A stretch of 64,000 nucleotides of DNA from Spisula solida (Eukaryota > Mollusca > Bivalvia > Venerida > Mactridae), in contig OX365950.1 in the NCBI GenBank assembly GCA_947247005.1, forward strand, positions 8,258,720-8,322,719. The letters are read 5' to 3'. A program made the position numbers and the translations under genes. Shown here in pieces: positions 30,201-33,365 of the stretch; position 1 is the first letter of the stretch, and each line of letters opens with the position of its first letter. The notes below the pieces were generated by a model, which worked only from the letters and a program-made list of their open reading frames with translations, made no database searches and was not told the origin of the DNA.

Positions 30201-30930
30201 TCTCTGGAGAGGTCGTCTATGGATGGCCTCTCTGGAGAGGTTGTAATGTATATTAGATGCCTTCTCTGGAGAGGTTGCACTGTATATAAGAGGGCCTCTC
30301 TGGAGAGGTTGCACTGTATATCAGGGGGCCTCTCTGGAGAGGTTGCTCTATGGAGGGCCTCTCTGGAGCGGTTGTACTGTATATTAGAGGGCCTCTCTGG
30401 AGAGGTTGCACTGTATAATAATGTAGTTGTTGCAATCGTCGTCGTTGTTGTTGGTGATGATGCATATTTTAGTTGGTTGTTTTGTTGGTTGATGGTTATA
30501 GAAATGTCGATCATTCTATGGTAGTTTCGTCAATGGTGGTAATAGCAGAGCAAATATAGATAAGAACATTTAACATGGCATGCTTGAATGTCCATGATTA
30601 TACGCTGTCCAATCAGAGTTATAATTTTAACCGATCAAAACATTCTTACGGTATACTGATAACGAAAACATACGAGGATTGATGAGCGACAGATCAAATG
30701 TTCTCAGCTATAACTAAAACAACAAACATAATGCTGTCATTGTTTAGTTTTAACATATACACAAAATGTACCTAACATTACAGATCCAACCTATTCCAAC
30801 AGAAGAAAGTTTACAACAGAAATTACAAGATCAGACCAACTGGGATGCTTATAAATCAATGACTGTATCAAACTTTATTGTGTTCAGGAAGCAGGTACAC
30901 GACCATGAAGTGGACGCCTTGTATTTGTGA
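52..30930 (+). CDS. CNBD2: CNBD2-like cyclic nucleotide-binding protein (partial, 5' end outside window; 10 exons)
   Basis: Likely a soluble cyclic-nucleotide sensor. CNBD2 (CRIS) in mouse binds cAMP and is needed for sperm function; that is family knowledge, and function here is inferred. Exons join in phase as 52-218, 1127-1200, 1565-1653, 2004-2233, 26504-26658, 27558-27692, 28455-28540, 28794-28889, 29509-29652 and 30784-30894, all with AG/GT borders. The first CNB domain spans exons 1-4. Its phosphate-binding cassette reads FGELALMHGARRSATV across the exon 3/4 junction, with the Glu and Arg that bind ribose and phosphate. Ser follows that Arg, where PKA has Ala and PKG has Thr. The second CNB domain begins at exon 5 (RRGVLLCKD...DWIYVIKTGTCRVL). 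Exons 6-8 insert about 105 mostly polar residues before its degenerate cassette in exon 9. If exon 10 is not spliced, the protein ends in VHDHEVDALYL and a TGA at 30928-30930. The start codon is not in the window. A PKA regulatory subunit is less likely because the second cassette is lost. Confidence 0.85.
982..1035 (-). repeat. Degenerate tRNA-like sequence (SINE head remnant)
   Basis: On the minus strand it reads GGTCCAGTGGTATGAGC (A-box-like) and, after about 35 bases, GGGTTTGATTC (B-box-like). No stable acceptor stem is visible. It lies in the intron between exons 1 and 2. Confidence 0.35.
1127..1200 (+). CDS. CNBD2: CNBD2-like exon 2 (first CNB domain, beta strands)
   Basis: Acceptor TTTGTTTCAG ends at 1126 and the donor GTAAGA starts at 1201. 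It reads NFEAKRVIIRQGHVADNFYF then ILSGTA, a typical CNB strand pattern (G-x-x-A/G-D-x-FY-ILSG). One base is left over, which exon 3 completes to Ala. Confidence 0.9.
1565..1653 (+). CDS. CNBD2: CNBD2-like exon 3 (first CNB domain)
   Basis: Acceptor ends at 1564 and the donor GTAACT starts at 1654. It encodes VVTILETDKDTGDQTVRTVA followed by FLRKGNSFG. The last residues start the phosphate-binding cassette (FG|ELALM). It ends in phase 0. Confidence 0.9.
2004..2233 (+). CDS. CNBD2: CNBD2-like exon 4 (phosphate-binding cassette and C-helix)
   Basis: Acceptor TCTTCGACAG ends at 2003 and the donor GTGAGT starts at 2234. It supplies ELALMHGARRSATV, the cassette with Glu and Arg present, then SREDFIDIFMHIEKDKEPEH and a linker LLRGWPIDKIP. 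It ends with two bases (AG) that exon 5 completes to Arg, 24 kb downstream. Confidence 0.92.
2324..3277. mobile_element. 954-bp non-autonomous DNA element with ~75-bp inverted ends and 8-bp duplication
   Basis: The left end CACAGGTAACTGTATCATTA matches the reverse complement of the right end with one mismatch. Similarity continues to about 2402 and 3190. The flanks CTCACGTT (2316-2323) and CTCACGAT (3278-3285) agree at 7 of 8 positions. An 8-bp duplication suits hAT- or P-like transposases. The interior has no transposase ORF; a 65-codon ORF at 2827 has no recognisable domain. Confidence 0.7.
3283..3342 (-). pseudogene. Truncated tRNA-Phe(GAA) copy
   Basis: Identical to the intact copies from the acceptor 5' strand to the T loop, but the T-stem 3' half and acceptor 3' strand are missing. 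The break lies at the right edge of the 954-bp element. It cannot form a full cloverleaf. Confidence 0.85.
3484..4050. repeat. Two-copy tandem duplication, period ~284 bp
   Basis: ACAACGTGTGCGTG starts at about 3492 and again at about 3776. Both are followed by the same order of sequence: CACATGGCAGTTGT, GTTTATATAAACTCACTGAG, and an ACGTACACGT-rich end. The copies differ at scattered positions. The sequence is rich in TACACGT/ACGTGTA palindromes. Confidence 0.8.
4239..4325. repeat. 87-bp foldback with ~30-bp arms
   Basis: GCCCTGCGTTCA at 4239 pairs with TGAACGCAGGGC ending at 4325. The arms continue through AAAAATCACGTGA with small differences, and a nested TACCAGGTA palindrome lies at the centre. 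It is probably a small foldback element. Confidence 0.6.
4438..4510 (-). tRNA. tRNA-Phe(GAA) copy 1
   Basis: A 72-nt cloverleaf plus base 73, read on the minus strand. The acceptor is GCCGGAA/TTCCGGC, the D arm GCTC-AGTTGGGA-GAGC, the anticodon arm TTAGA-CTGAAGA-TCTAA (anticodon GAA), and the T arm CCTGG-TTCAATC-CCGGG. A box and B box (GGTTCAATCCC) are intact. Base 73 is G, whereas metazoan tRNA-Phe normally has A. The trailer carries a GATCG-GAA-CGATC hairpin and then TTTTT, a Pol III terminator. Confidence 0.85.
5455..5527 (-). tRNA. tRNA-Phe(GAA) copy 2
   Basis: Identical in the tRNA body to copy 1, with G73 and the same hairpin trailer ending in CTTTTTATAT. It is followed on the plus strand by GTGGACTGCATTGATA, which also follows copy 3. 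The local unit is therefore longer than the tRNA. Confidence 0.85.
5613..8512. mobile_element. 2.9-kb foldback DNA element with ~630-bp inverted arms
   Basis: The left arm (5613-6243) and right arm (7877-8512) are near-identical inverted copies. The outer ends are GGGGATAACGTATAGAACGG and the reverse complement of CGTTCTATACGTTCTCCCC. The motif TGATACCCCTGACG or a close variant occurs four times in each arm: 5640, 5844, 6010 and 6039 on the left, and about 8072, 8103, 8269 and 8472 on the right. Such sub-terminal copies are typical transposase-binding sites. No transposase is encoded. The spacer is 1.6 kb. Target duplication is unclear. Confidence 0.8.
6329..6490 (+). CDS. Hypothetical 53-aa basic peptide inside the foldback element
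   Basis: ATG at 6329 to TAG at 6490, starting MSKKKSNLNTHRPKKKDKHD. It is very rich in Lys and Arg and ends with a Cys/Pro/Ile segment. A good acceptor-like stretch (TGTTTATTTTCAG) ends at 6322, just before the ATG, so it could be a last exon. I do not recognise it. It could be a remnant of an element-encoded protein or chance. Confidence 0.25.
   Translation: MSKKKSNLNTHRPKKKDKHDTSKNSQQGRKRMLFRSPCTKILSPCRIPPNIRQ
8785..8857 (-). tRNA. tRNA-Phe(GAA) copy 3
   Basis: Identical body to copy 1, with G73, the conserved trailer and a TTTTT terminator (minus strand, about 8750). It sits just outside the right arm of the 2.9-kb foldback, as copy 2 sits outside the left arm. Confidence 0.85.
9006..9235 (-). 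mobile_element. tRNA-derived SINE, 5' truncated
   Basis: Read on the minus strand: a B box with flank (GGTCCCGGGTTCGATCCC), then CCCTTGCTAGACGCTCAGC, TCATACCCTCGTGTCGATGG and CATCAGGAATGAGGTGTCGA, ending with CAATCGACCTTGAATAAATT. The body is shared with elements at 36.35 and 43.2 kb. The A-box half of the head is missing. Confidence 0.7.
9596..9675. repeat. Imperfect 80-bp hairpin
   Basis: ATCTTGCATGAGGGCTCATT on the left pairs with AATGAGCACTCATGTAAGAT on the right with few mismatches. It is a small foldback of unknown origin. Confidence 0.5.
10175..10517. repeat. GCGTACG palindromic array, left
   Basis: Short units built from GGCGTACGC and GCGTACGAAAAGCGTACG in alternating orientation. 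They give overlapping frames rich in AYAFRT/GVR peptides on both strands. Those ORFs are artefacts of the repeat. Confidence 0.85.
10755..10985 (+). mobile_element. tRNA-derived SINE with intact head
   Basis: The head reads GGATAGCTCAGTCGGTTGAG (A box), then GAGGTTTGAGACCC (B box). It is followed by TTTTCCCTTGCTAA, CTCTCATACCCTTGTGTCAA and CATCAGAAATGAGGTGTTTA, the same body as the SINEs at 9.0, 36.35 and 43.2 kb. It is more diverged than those. Confidence 0.65.
10986..12822. other. No gene seen
   Basis: Intronic DNA without a supported feature. A minus-strand ORF of 109 codons (11371-11700) has no recognisable domain and no splice context. A small hairpin (CCATAACTAAA / TTTAGTTATGG) lies at about 12708-12763. 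Confidence 0.5.
12831..13259. mobile_element. 429-bp hAT-like non-autonomous element with perfect 8-bp duplication
   Basis: CTAACCAC occurs immediately outside both ends (12823-12830 and 13260-13267). The imperfect inverted ends begin TAGTGA and continue with a conserved CGAT-rich stretch (left ATCGG...AATCGATCATC; right, on the minus strand, CCGATTATCAGATAACATCG). Length, 8-bp duplication and absence of a transposase fit a hAT-type MITE. Confidence 0.8.
13895..15364 (+). CDS. Last two exons of an unrecognised gene, nested in the CNBD2-like intron
   Basis: Exon 13895-14011 has an acceptor (TTGTCATTACAG) and a donor (GTAAAT). It reads LMFVDTACEPIEAIVKELIH then QNVCLMAEYFEWQWTVQMQ. Exon 15236-15364 (acceptor TTGGTATTTCAG) continues in phase 0 with IHQGFYNSGFDALQRRNFSA, ENKSYLMNKFKELAKLWPFE, VA and TAA. 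The peptide has a natural composition with aromatic-rich helices, unlike the random ORFs around it. I do not recognise the family. No upstream exon or start was found within the same intron, so it may be a gene fragment carried in by the surrounding element, or the tail of a nested gene with small missed exons. Confidence 0.45.
14180..14470. repeat. Dispersed repeat with TCTGTCCGTTCGTCTGTCCG block
   Basis: A GCCCCCGTATAGAT...GGGAGGCATATAG start is followed by the Cys/Thr-type TCTGTCCG block and TGACCTTCACCTTGACCTAA, ending in GGGGGCATAAG. The outer GCCCCC/GGGGGC ends suggest a small element. This kind of repeat is common in mollusc genomes (recollection, not checked). Confidence 0.5.
15793..16580. 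repeat. Degenerate tandem repeat, unit ~110-150 bp
   Basis: The segment opens with TTTGTCTGTCCGACGG and repeats a unit about five times. Its landmarks are CGTGAACACATTAGAGGACA, CCAATCTTCATGAAAC, TCAGAATGTTTGTCTCTATG and AAATCTAGGTCAAGTT. Copies differ by substitutions and indels. No ORF is maintained. Confidence 0.75.
16694..17510. mobile_element. 817-bp CAGAG-ended DNA element (hAT-like)
   Basis: The left end CAGAGCTACAGATAAGCT is the exact inverse of the right end AGCTTATCTGTAGCTCTG, apart from an adjacent base. Similarity continues into GTAATTAGGCAATTA / TAATTACCCAATTAC. CAGAG termini are typical of hAT elements. CATCAT-rich flanks on both sides blur the duplication. It carries a short ORF at 17046-17216. 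Confidence 0.7.
17046..17216 (+). CDS. 56-aa ORF in the CAGAG element (possible transposase N-terminus remnant)
   Basis: ATG at 17046 to TGA at 17216. It begins MAARGRKNRSQPTQIMTFYS and continues with an acidic, Ser-rich stretch FFSSGSDDGEV, then CKQTIDEVISN. A basic N-terminus followed by QPTQIMTFY resembles a degenerate PCNA-interaction motif. It is probably the start of a transposase left after an internal deletion. This is inference, as no catalytic region is present. Confidence 0.35.
   Translation: MAARGRKNRSQPTQIMTFYSFFSSGSDDGEVICKQTIDEVISNSTIQPQYFKQNYR
17727..18290. repeat. Tandem repeat, unit ~150 bp, about four copies
   Basis: Each unit holds ATAAATTTTGTCCGCGCTAT, a GTAACCATTGGTCGGATT stretch, GAATGATCAGTACCAAGTCT and GGTAGTTATGGTCCTTTG. 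The last copy is diverged and cut short. Like the repeat at 15.8-16.6 kb, it is non-coding. Confidence 0.75.
18446..19037. mobile_element. ~590-bp MITE with GAGCCGTTCTCCAGAAAAAC inverted ends
   Basis: The 20-bp left end at 18446 is the exact inverse of GTTTTTCTGGAGAACGGCTC, which ends at 19037. AAAT flanks both sides (18442-18445 and 19038-19041), a likely 4-bp duplication. There is no ORF of note. Confidence 0.7.
19205..19358. repeat. Two-copy tandem duplication, ~78 bp unit
   Basis: TTTATTTCC(G/T)CCAATCTG, then ATTGGCTGCCAGCATAAGCC, then CGCAGACTAAGGC and CACTGTC-CAAGCATT occur twice head to tail with a few substitutions. Confidence 0.85.
19896..20318. repeat. GCGTACG palindromic array, right
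   Basis: Same short units as the array at 10175-10517. It includes a near-exact tandem duplication of about 112 bp that starts at GGCGTACGAAAAGCGTAT (19990, 20097). The overlapping + and - strand ORFs here are repeat artefacts. Confidence 0.85.
20920..20992 (-). tRNA. tRNA-Phe(GAA) copy 4
   Basis: Identical body to copy 1, with G73, the conserved trailer and a terminator of six T residues (minus strand, about 20889). The flanks beyond the ~105-bp unit are not obviously shared with copies 2 and 3. Confidence 0.85.
20993..23330. other. No gene seen
   Basis: AT-rich intronic DNA. It holds a 44-bp inverted repeat (GGCAAAGATCT / AGATCTTTGCC, 22887-22931) directly followed by a diverged tRNA-Phe-element fragment. 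A TTAAGACCACCTG-type fragment lies at 21638-21655. Confidence 0.5.
22930..22971 (-). pseudogene. Diverged 5' fragment of the tRNA-Phe element
   Basis: The plus strand AACGTCCTCTCAGCCAACTT followed by GCTATCCGGCTGATG aligns with AACGCTCTCCCAACTGAGCT and ATTCCGGCTGATG of the intact copies. It covers only the acceptor 5' strand and D arm. Confidence 0.6.
23331..23403 (-). tRNA. tRNA-Phe(GAA) copy 5
   Basis: Identical body to copy 1, with G73, the conserved trailer and an ATATTTTTATA terminator. The leader side (plus strand, right) shares ATTGATGGTCA with copy 6. Confidence 0.85.
23691..23718 (-). pseudogene. Solo 3' trailer fragment of the tRNA-Phe element
   Basis: TGATCAGCCGCCGATCGTTT followed by CGATCAC matches only the trailer of the intact copies (one base changed), then diverges before the acceptor stem. 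Confidence 0.75.
23800..23872 (-). tRNA. tRNA-Phe(GAA) copy 6
   Basis: Identical body to copy 1, with G73, the conserved trailer and a six-T terminator. Its left flank TTCTTCCTTTTTTGATA is shared with copy 1, suggesting duplication of a larger unit. Confidence 0.85.
23979..25353. mobile_element. 1.4-kb DNA element with sub-terminal GTCGCACGAC arrays
   Basis: The ends are AAACCCCTTTCACAATTGTCG-like on the left and its near inverse (CGACAATTTTAAAAGGGTTT) on the right. TA on both sides fits a 2-bp duplication. Inside each end is a cluster of GTCGCACGAC/GTCGTGCGAC palindromes (about 23995-24235 and 25025-25340). The middle holds a nested small MITE. No transposase is present. Confidence 0.7.
24764..24935. 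mobile_element. Small MITE with AACCTCTCT ends, nested
   Basis: The left part has GCAACCTCTCTTGAGCAG. The right part has CGCTATAGAGAGGTTTAA, the inverse of TTAAACCTCTCTATAGCG. Internal ACCTCTCCAGAGCAACAACC is shared with the element at 54.84 kb. The termini resemble pogo/Tigger-type MITEs (inference). Confidence 0.6.
25356..26503. other. End of the long CNBD2-like intron; no feature seen
   Basis: AT-rich sequence with no supported gene or repeat, ending in the polypyrimidine tract and AG before exon 5. Confidence 0.5.
26504..26658 (+). CDS. CNBD2: CNBD2-like exon 5 (start of second CNB domain)
   Basis: Acceptor ACTATTTTCAG ends at 26503 and the donor GTAAGT starts at 26659. In the frame set by exon 4 it reads RRGVLLCKDSNTTDWIYVIK and then TGTCRVLKDL. 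This is the beta2-beta3 pattern of a second CNB domain. The + strand ORF in the other frame here is a shadow. Confidence 0.9.
27278..27497 (+). mobile_element. tRNA-Thr-like-headed SINE
   Basis: The head CACTGGATTTGTAACCCGG leads to TATCCAGGTTCGATG, an anticodon-arm and B-box-like segment. The tail ends ATTAAACCCGAATAAACATTG. The same head and tail recur at 30966-31065. It sits in the intron before exon 6. Confidence 0.6.
27558..27692 (+). CDS. CNBD2: CNBD2-like exon 6 (linker insertion)
   Basis: Acceptor TTTTTCCAG ends at 27557 and the donor GTAAGT starts at 27693. In frame it gives KLPPIYPNKSLDTPRSNVSY and then RHTFAQTNPRHRFRLPVIHK, a polar, Pro- and Arg-rich stretch with no recognisable fold. 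One base is left for exon 7. Confidence 0.8.
27786..27870 (+). repeat. tRNA-like sequence, possible SINE head
   Basis: GCGGTGACCTAGAGGAAGGG followed by CCTGTGTTCGCTCCCTG resembles degenerate A and B boxes. No cloverleaf can be closed. Confidence 0.3.
28455..28540 (+). CDS. CNBD2: CNBD2-like exon 7 (linker insertion)
   Basis: Acceptor GTTTTCAG ends at 28454 and the donor GTAAGT starts at 28541. It encodes LTIAIEHQSNLNDIFDRLHA then VPRREKRH. It is in phase with exons 6 and 8 and adds to the insertion inside the second CNB domain. Confidence 0.8.
28794..28889 (+). CDS. CNBD2: CNBD2-like exon 8
   Basis: Acceptor TTTTTCAG ends at 28793 and the donor GTAAGT starts at 28890. It has 32 codons in phase 0-0: SEVSSIRDLKNEKRDESTVF then VQIQKLVSRDVF. 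The second half looks like a CNB beta strand resuming the domain. Confidence 0.8.
29235..29304. repeat. 18-bp perfect inverted repeat
   Basis: TCTGGTTCCCGTCCCAAA at 29235-29252 pairs exactly with TTTGGGACGGGAACCAGA at 29287-29304. The inner bases also pair with one indel. It is intronic, between exons 8 and 9. Confidence 0.7.
29509..29652 (+). CDS. CNBD2: CNBD2-like exon 9 (degenerate second cassette and helix)
   Basis: Acceptor ATCTTACAG ends at 29508 and the donor GTAAGA starts at 29653. It has 48 codons, phase 0-0, reading GLEHTVFGMIGQTTSCSLVS then DGAECILINKKFFLQHM. It sits where a second phosphate-binding cassette should be, but Glu after FG is Met and the cassette Arg is missing. This site is therefore unlikely to bind nucleotide. 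Confidence 0.85.
30050..30418. repeat. 34-bp minisatellite built from GGCCTCTCTGGAGAGGTTGC
   Basis: About ten units of 34 bp. Each has the palindrome CCTCTCTGGAGAGG, then TTGCACTGTATATAAGAG or a variant (TTGTACTGTATATTAGA). The array lies in the intron between exons 9 and 10. ORFs of 70-137 codons on both strands (SPERPSYIQCNL-type and SGEVALYIRG-type repeats) come from the array. Confidence 0.9.
30784..30930 (+). CDS. CNBD2: CNBD2-like exon 10 (probable last coding exon)
   Basis: Acceptor CTAACATTACAG ends at 30783. It reads IQPIPTEESLQQKLQDQTNW then DAYKSMTVSNFIVFRKQ, followed either by a possible donor GTACAC at 30895 or by read-through VHDHEVDALYL and TGA at 30928-30930. The donor is weaker than the gene's other GTAAG-type donors, so a terminal exon is favoured. 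Overlapping AATAAA hexamers at 31041-31050 could serve as the polyadenylation signal. Confidence 0.7.
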   Translation: MQPIPTEESLQQKLQDQTNWDAYKSMTVSNFIVFRKQVHDHEVDALYL

Positions 30931-30965
30931 TCAAACGTTCAATATACCGAAACATTGAATATGAA

Positions 30966-31065
30966 CCGTGGTACAGTGGTTAGTGCGCTGGATTTGTAAC
31001 CCAGCGATCCGGGTTCGATTGAGAAACGGCGTTCAACCCGAATAAATAAACATACAAATAAACAT
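30966..31065 (+). mobile_element. Short SINE copy just downstream of the CNBD2-like stop
   Basis: The head GTGGTTAGTGCGCTGGATTT leads to GTAACCCAGCGATCC and GGGTTCGATT. It is followed almost at once by the tail CAACCCGAATAAATAAACA, also seen at 27278-27497. It supplies AATAAA hexamers 111-120 bp after the TGA. Confidence 0.65.
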
Positions 31066-31571
31066 TGTGCACTCTGAGACTTATAAATCGGAAAGCTTCT
31101 GAGCCAATGTCAAAAGCCAAGGTATATGTTAACATGTGTTCTGTGTAACGCAAAGAGGAATAACTCTGTTGGGAAAATCTCATTGTCGTTTCTGGAAACA
31201 AGAACGTACGGCATTATGTGAATTTTGCTTGTAGAAAATATGAACACTTGTTGAAACGTTTCAACTCGACGTATGACGTACTTACTTTACAACTTTATTG
31301 ATATGTTATCTGTAGATGACAACGATTGTCCACGTGTTTGTTGACTTGATGGGTCAGAAAAGAAAAGAAAAGAGAAAAGTTTCGCCAAAGATAGTTTAAA
31401 CATGTACCGTGTTATCTTTCTAAACGTGCCATATGTTGACTTACCCTCACTAGTGTTGTGGTTGGAGCCGTCCTATGTCTTAAATTATATGATTCCCTGT
31501 CCTTTAACTGTGATATTTTTCAGTGATTTATTGCCTGTGTCATGCCATTATATATGTACTCATCCAATGAT

Positions 31572-31699
31572 ACATTTTGTGAACAACAAAAAACATGCAC
31601 GTGTATGTAACATGTAACCTCGTACAGTGCTATATTGAGCACGTCTAAACTTGTTACATGTTACATACACGTGCATGTTTTTTGTTGTTCACAAAATGT
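31572..31699. repeat. Perfect 47-bp inverted repeat, 34-bp spacer
   Basis: The arms at 31572-31618 and 31653-31699 are exact reverse complements. They begin ACATTTTGTGAACAACAAAA and end GTATGTAACATGTAAC. The long ORFs crossing it on both strands are shadows. Confidence 0.9.
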
Positions 31700-31783
31700 C
31701 ACTAACGTAAAATAAGCAATAAATTTATTATAAACCTTTATTGTTTCCTTCAAACATATGCAGAAATCCCTGCTAAGTGACGT

Positions 31784-31845
31784 ATTGGTCGGGGCAAGGA
31801 GTGAGACTCCCCATCCGGAAGTGGGGAGTTCGAGTTTCACTGAAC
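31784..31845 (+). repeat. tRNA-like sequence, possible SINE head
   Basis: CCGGAAGTGGGGAGTTCGAGTTTC has a B-box-like core, but a clean cloverleaf cannot be drawn. Confidence 0.3.
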
Positions 31846-32404
31846 GGAATATGAACAATACCTTAACATTCGTAATTCATAACTGGGCTCATAAACTCCC
31901 GGACGGCAGACGGTGTCCTCAAAAGTTTATCAGATGCGAACTGAATGTCTAGACATCGTGTACATGCCGGTCGGACGCCGGTCGATGAGTAGCATTACAT
32001 ATTGTAAGTGATGCTTTAAGACTGATGCTCCACAATGCCCTCAATGGTCGGCCCTAATCCGCGCGGCCTTGACCGTATTCCAATATCCTATGCCCAAATA
32101 CAATGCACAACATTGTATCCTAGTAATTAACACAATTCAGCAACTGAAGATGAAACATGTCCCTTATCTATCCCCCATTATTTCTCGAATTGATTAAACA
32201 AACTTTTTCAAGAACAGTTACTCTAAAGCAAGAGGGAAATGCATAAACCTAGTACAATTGCTTCCCTTGTATCATGGATCCACAAATATAAATCGACCTG
32301 AGCAAAAATAACTTTGTGGAAACTTTGTGAATACGGACCATGTCAAGATTTGCGATATAGGAAGAAAATAGAACAGTTTAAATTAGATAGGGCCATTAGT
32401 GATT

Positions 32405-33365
32405 ATTGAGTAGTGAGTTGTGAACATTGAATAGTGAACATTGAGTAGTTAACATTGATTACTTAACATCGAGTAGTGAACATTGAGTAGTGAACAGTGA
32501 GAAGTGAACATTGAGGAGTGAACATAAATTAGTGAACAGTGAGTAGTGAACATAGAGTAGTGAACAGTGAGTAGTGAACATAGAGTAGTGAACATAGAGT
32601 AGTGAACATTGAGTAGTGATCATAGAGTAGTGAACATTGAGTAGTGAACATTGAGGAGTGAGTAGTGAACATTGAGGAGTGAACTGTGAGTAGTGAACTG
32701 TGAGTAGTGAACATTGAGTAGAGAACATTGAGTAGAGAACATTGAGTAGTAATAATTGAGTAGTTAACATTGAGTAGTGAACATTGATAACTGAACATTG
32801 AGTAGTGAACATCGAGTAGTGAACATTGAGTAGTGAACATAGAGTAGTGAACATTGAGTAGTGAACATTAATAAGTAAACTTTGAGTAGTGAACATTAAA
32901 TAGAGAACATTTAGTAGTGAACTTTGAGTAGGGAACATTGAGAAGTGAACATTGAGTAGTGAACATCGAGTAGTAATAATTGAGTAGTGAACATTGAGTA
33001 GTAATAATTGATTAGTAATAATTGAGTAGTGAACATTGAGTAGAGAACATTGAGTAGTGAACATTGAGTAGTAATAATTGAGTAGTGAACATTGAGTAGT
33101 GAACATTGAGTAGTGAACATTGATTAGTAATAATTGATTAGTAATAATTGAGTAGTGAACATTGAGTAGTGAACATATAGTAGTGAACATGAGAAGTGAA
33201 CATTGATTAGTAATAATTGAGTAGTGAACATTGAGTAGTGAACATTGAGTAGTGAACATTGAGTAGTGAACATTGAGTAGTAATAACATTTAGTAGTAAT
33301 AATTGATTAGAAATAATTGAGTAGTGAACATTGAGTAGTGAACATTGAGTAGTGAACATTGAGTA
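32405..33365. repeat. 14-bp minisatellite, ~960 bp
   Basis: The unit is GAGTAGTGAACATT with variants (GAGTAGTAATAATT, GAACATAGAGTAGT, GAACAGTGAGTAGT). The minus-strand unit has no stop in any phase, so a 276-codon ORF runs through it. That ORF is not evidence of a gene. Confidence 0.95.

Noticed and set aside
29901..30514. ORFs of 70-137 codons on both strands
   Set aside because: They are translations of the 34-bp array; peptides repeat with the DNA unit.
32459..33289. 276-codon minus-strand ORF
   Set aside because: It lies wholly within the 14-bp minisatellite and follows from its unit having no stop; it has no domain or start context.
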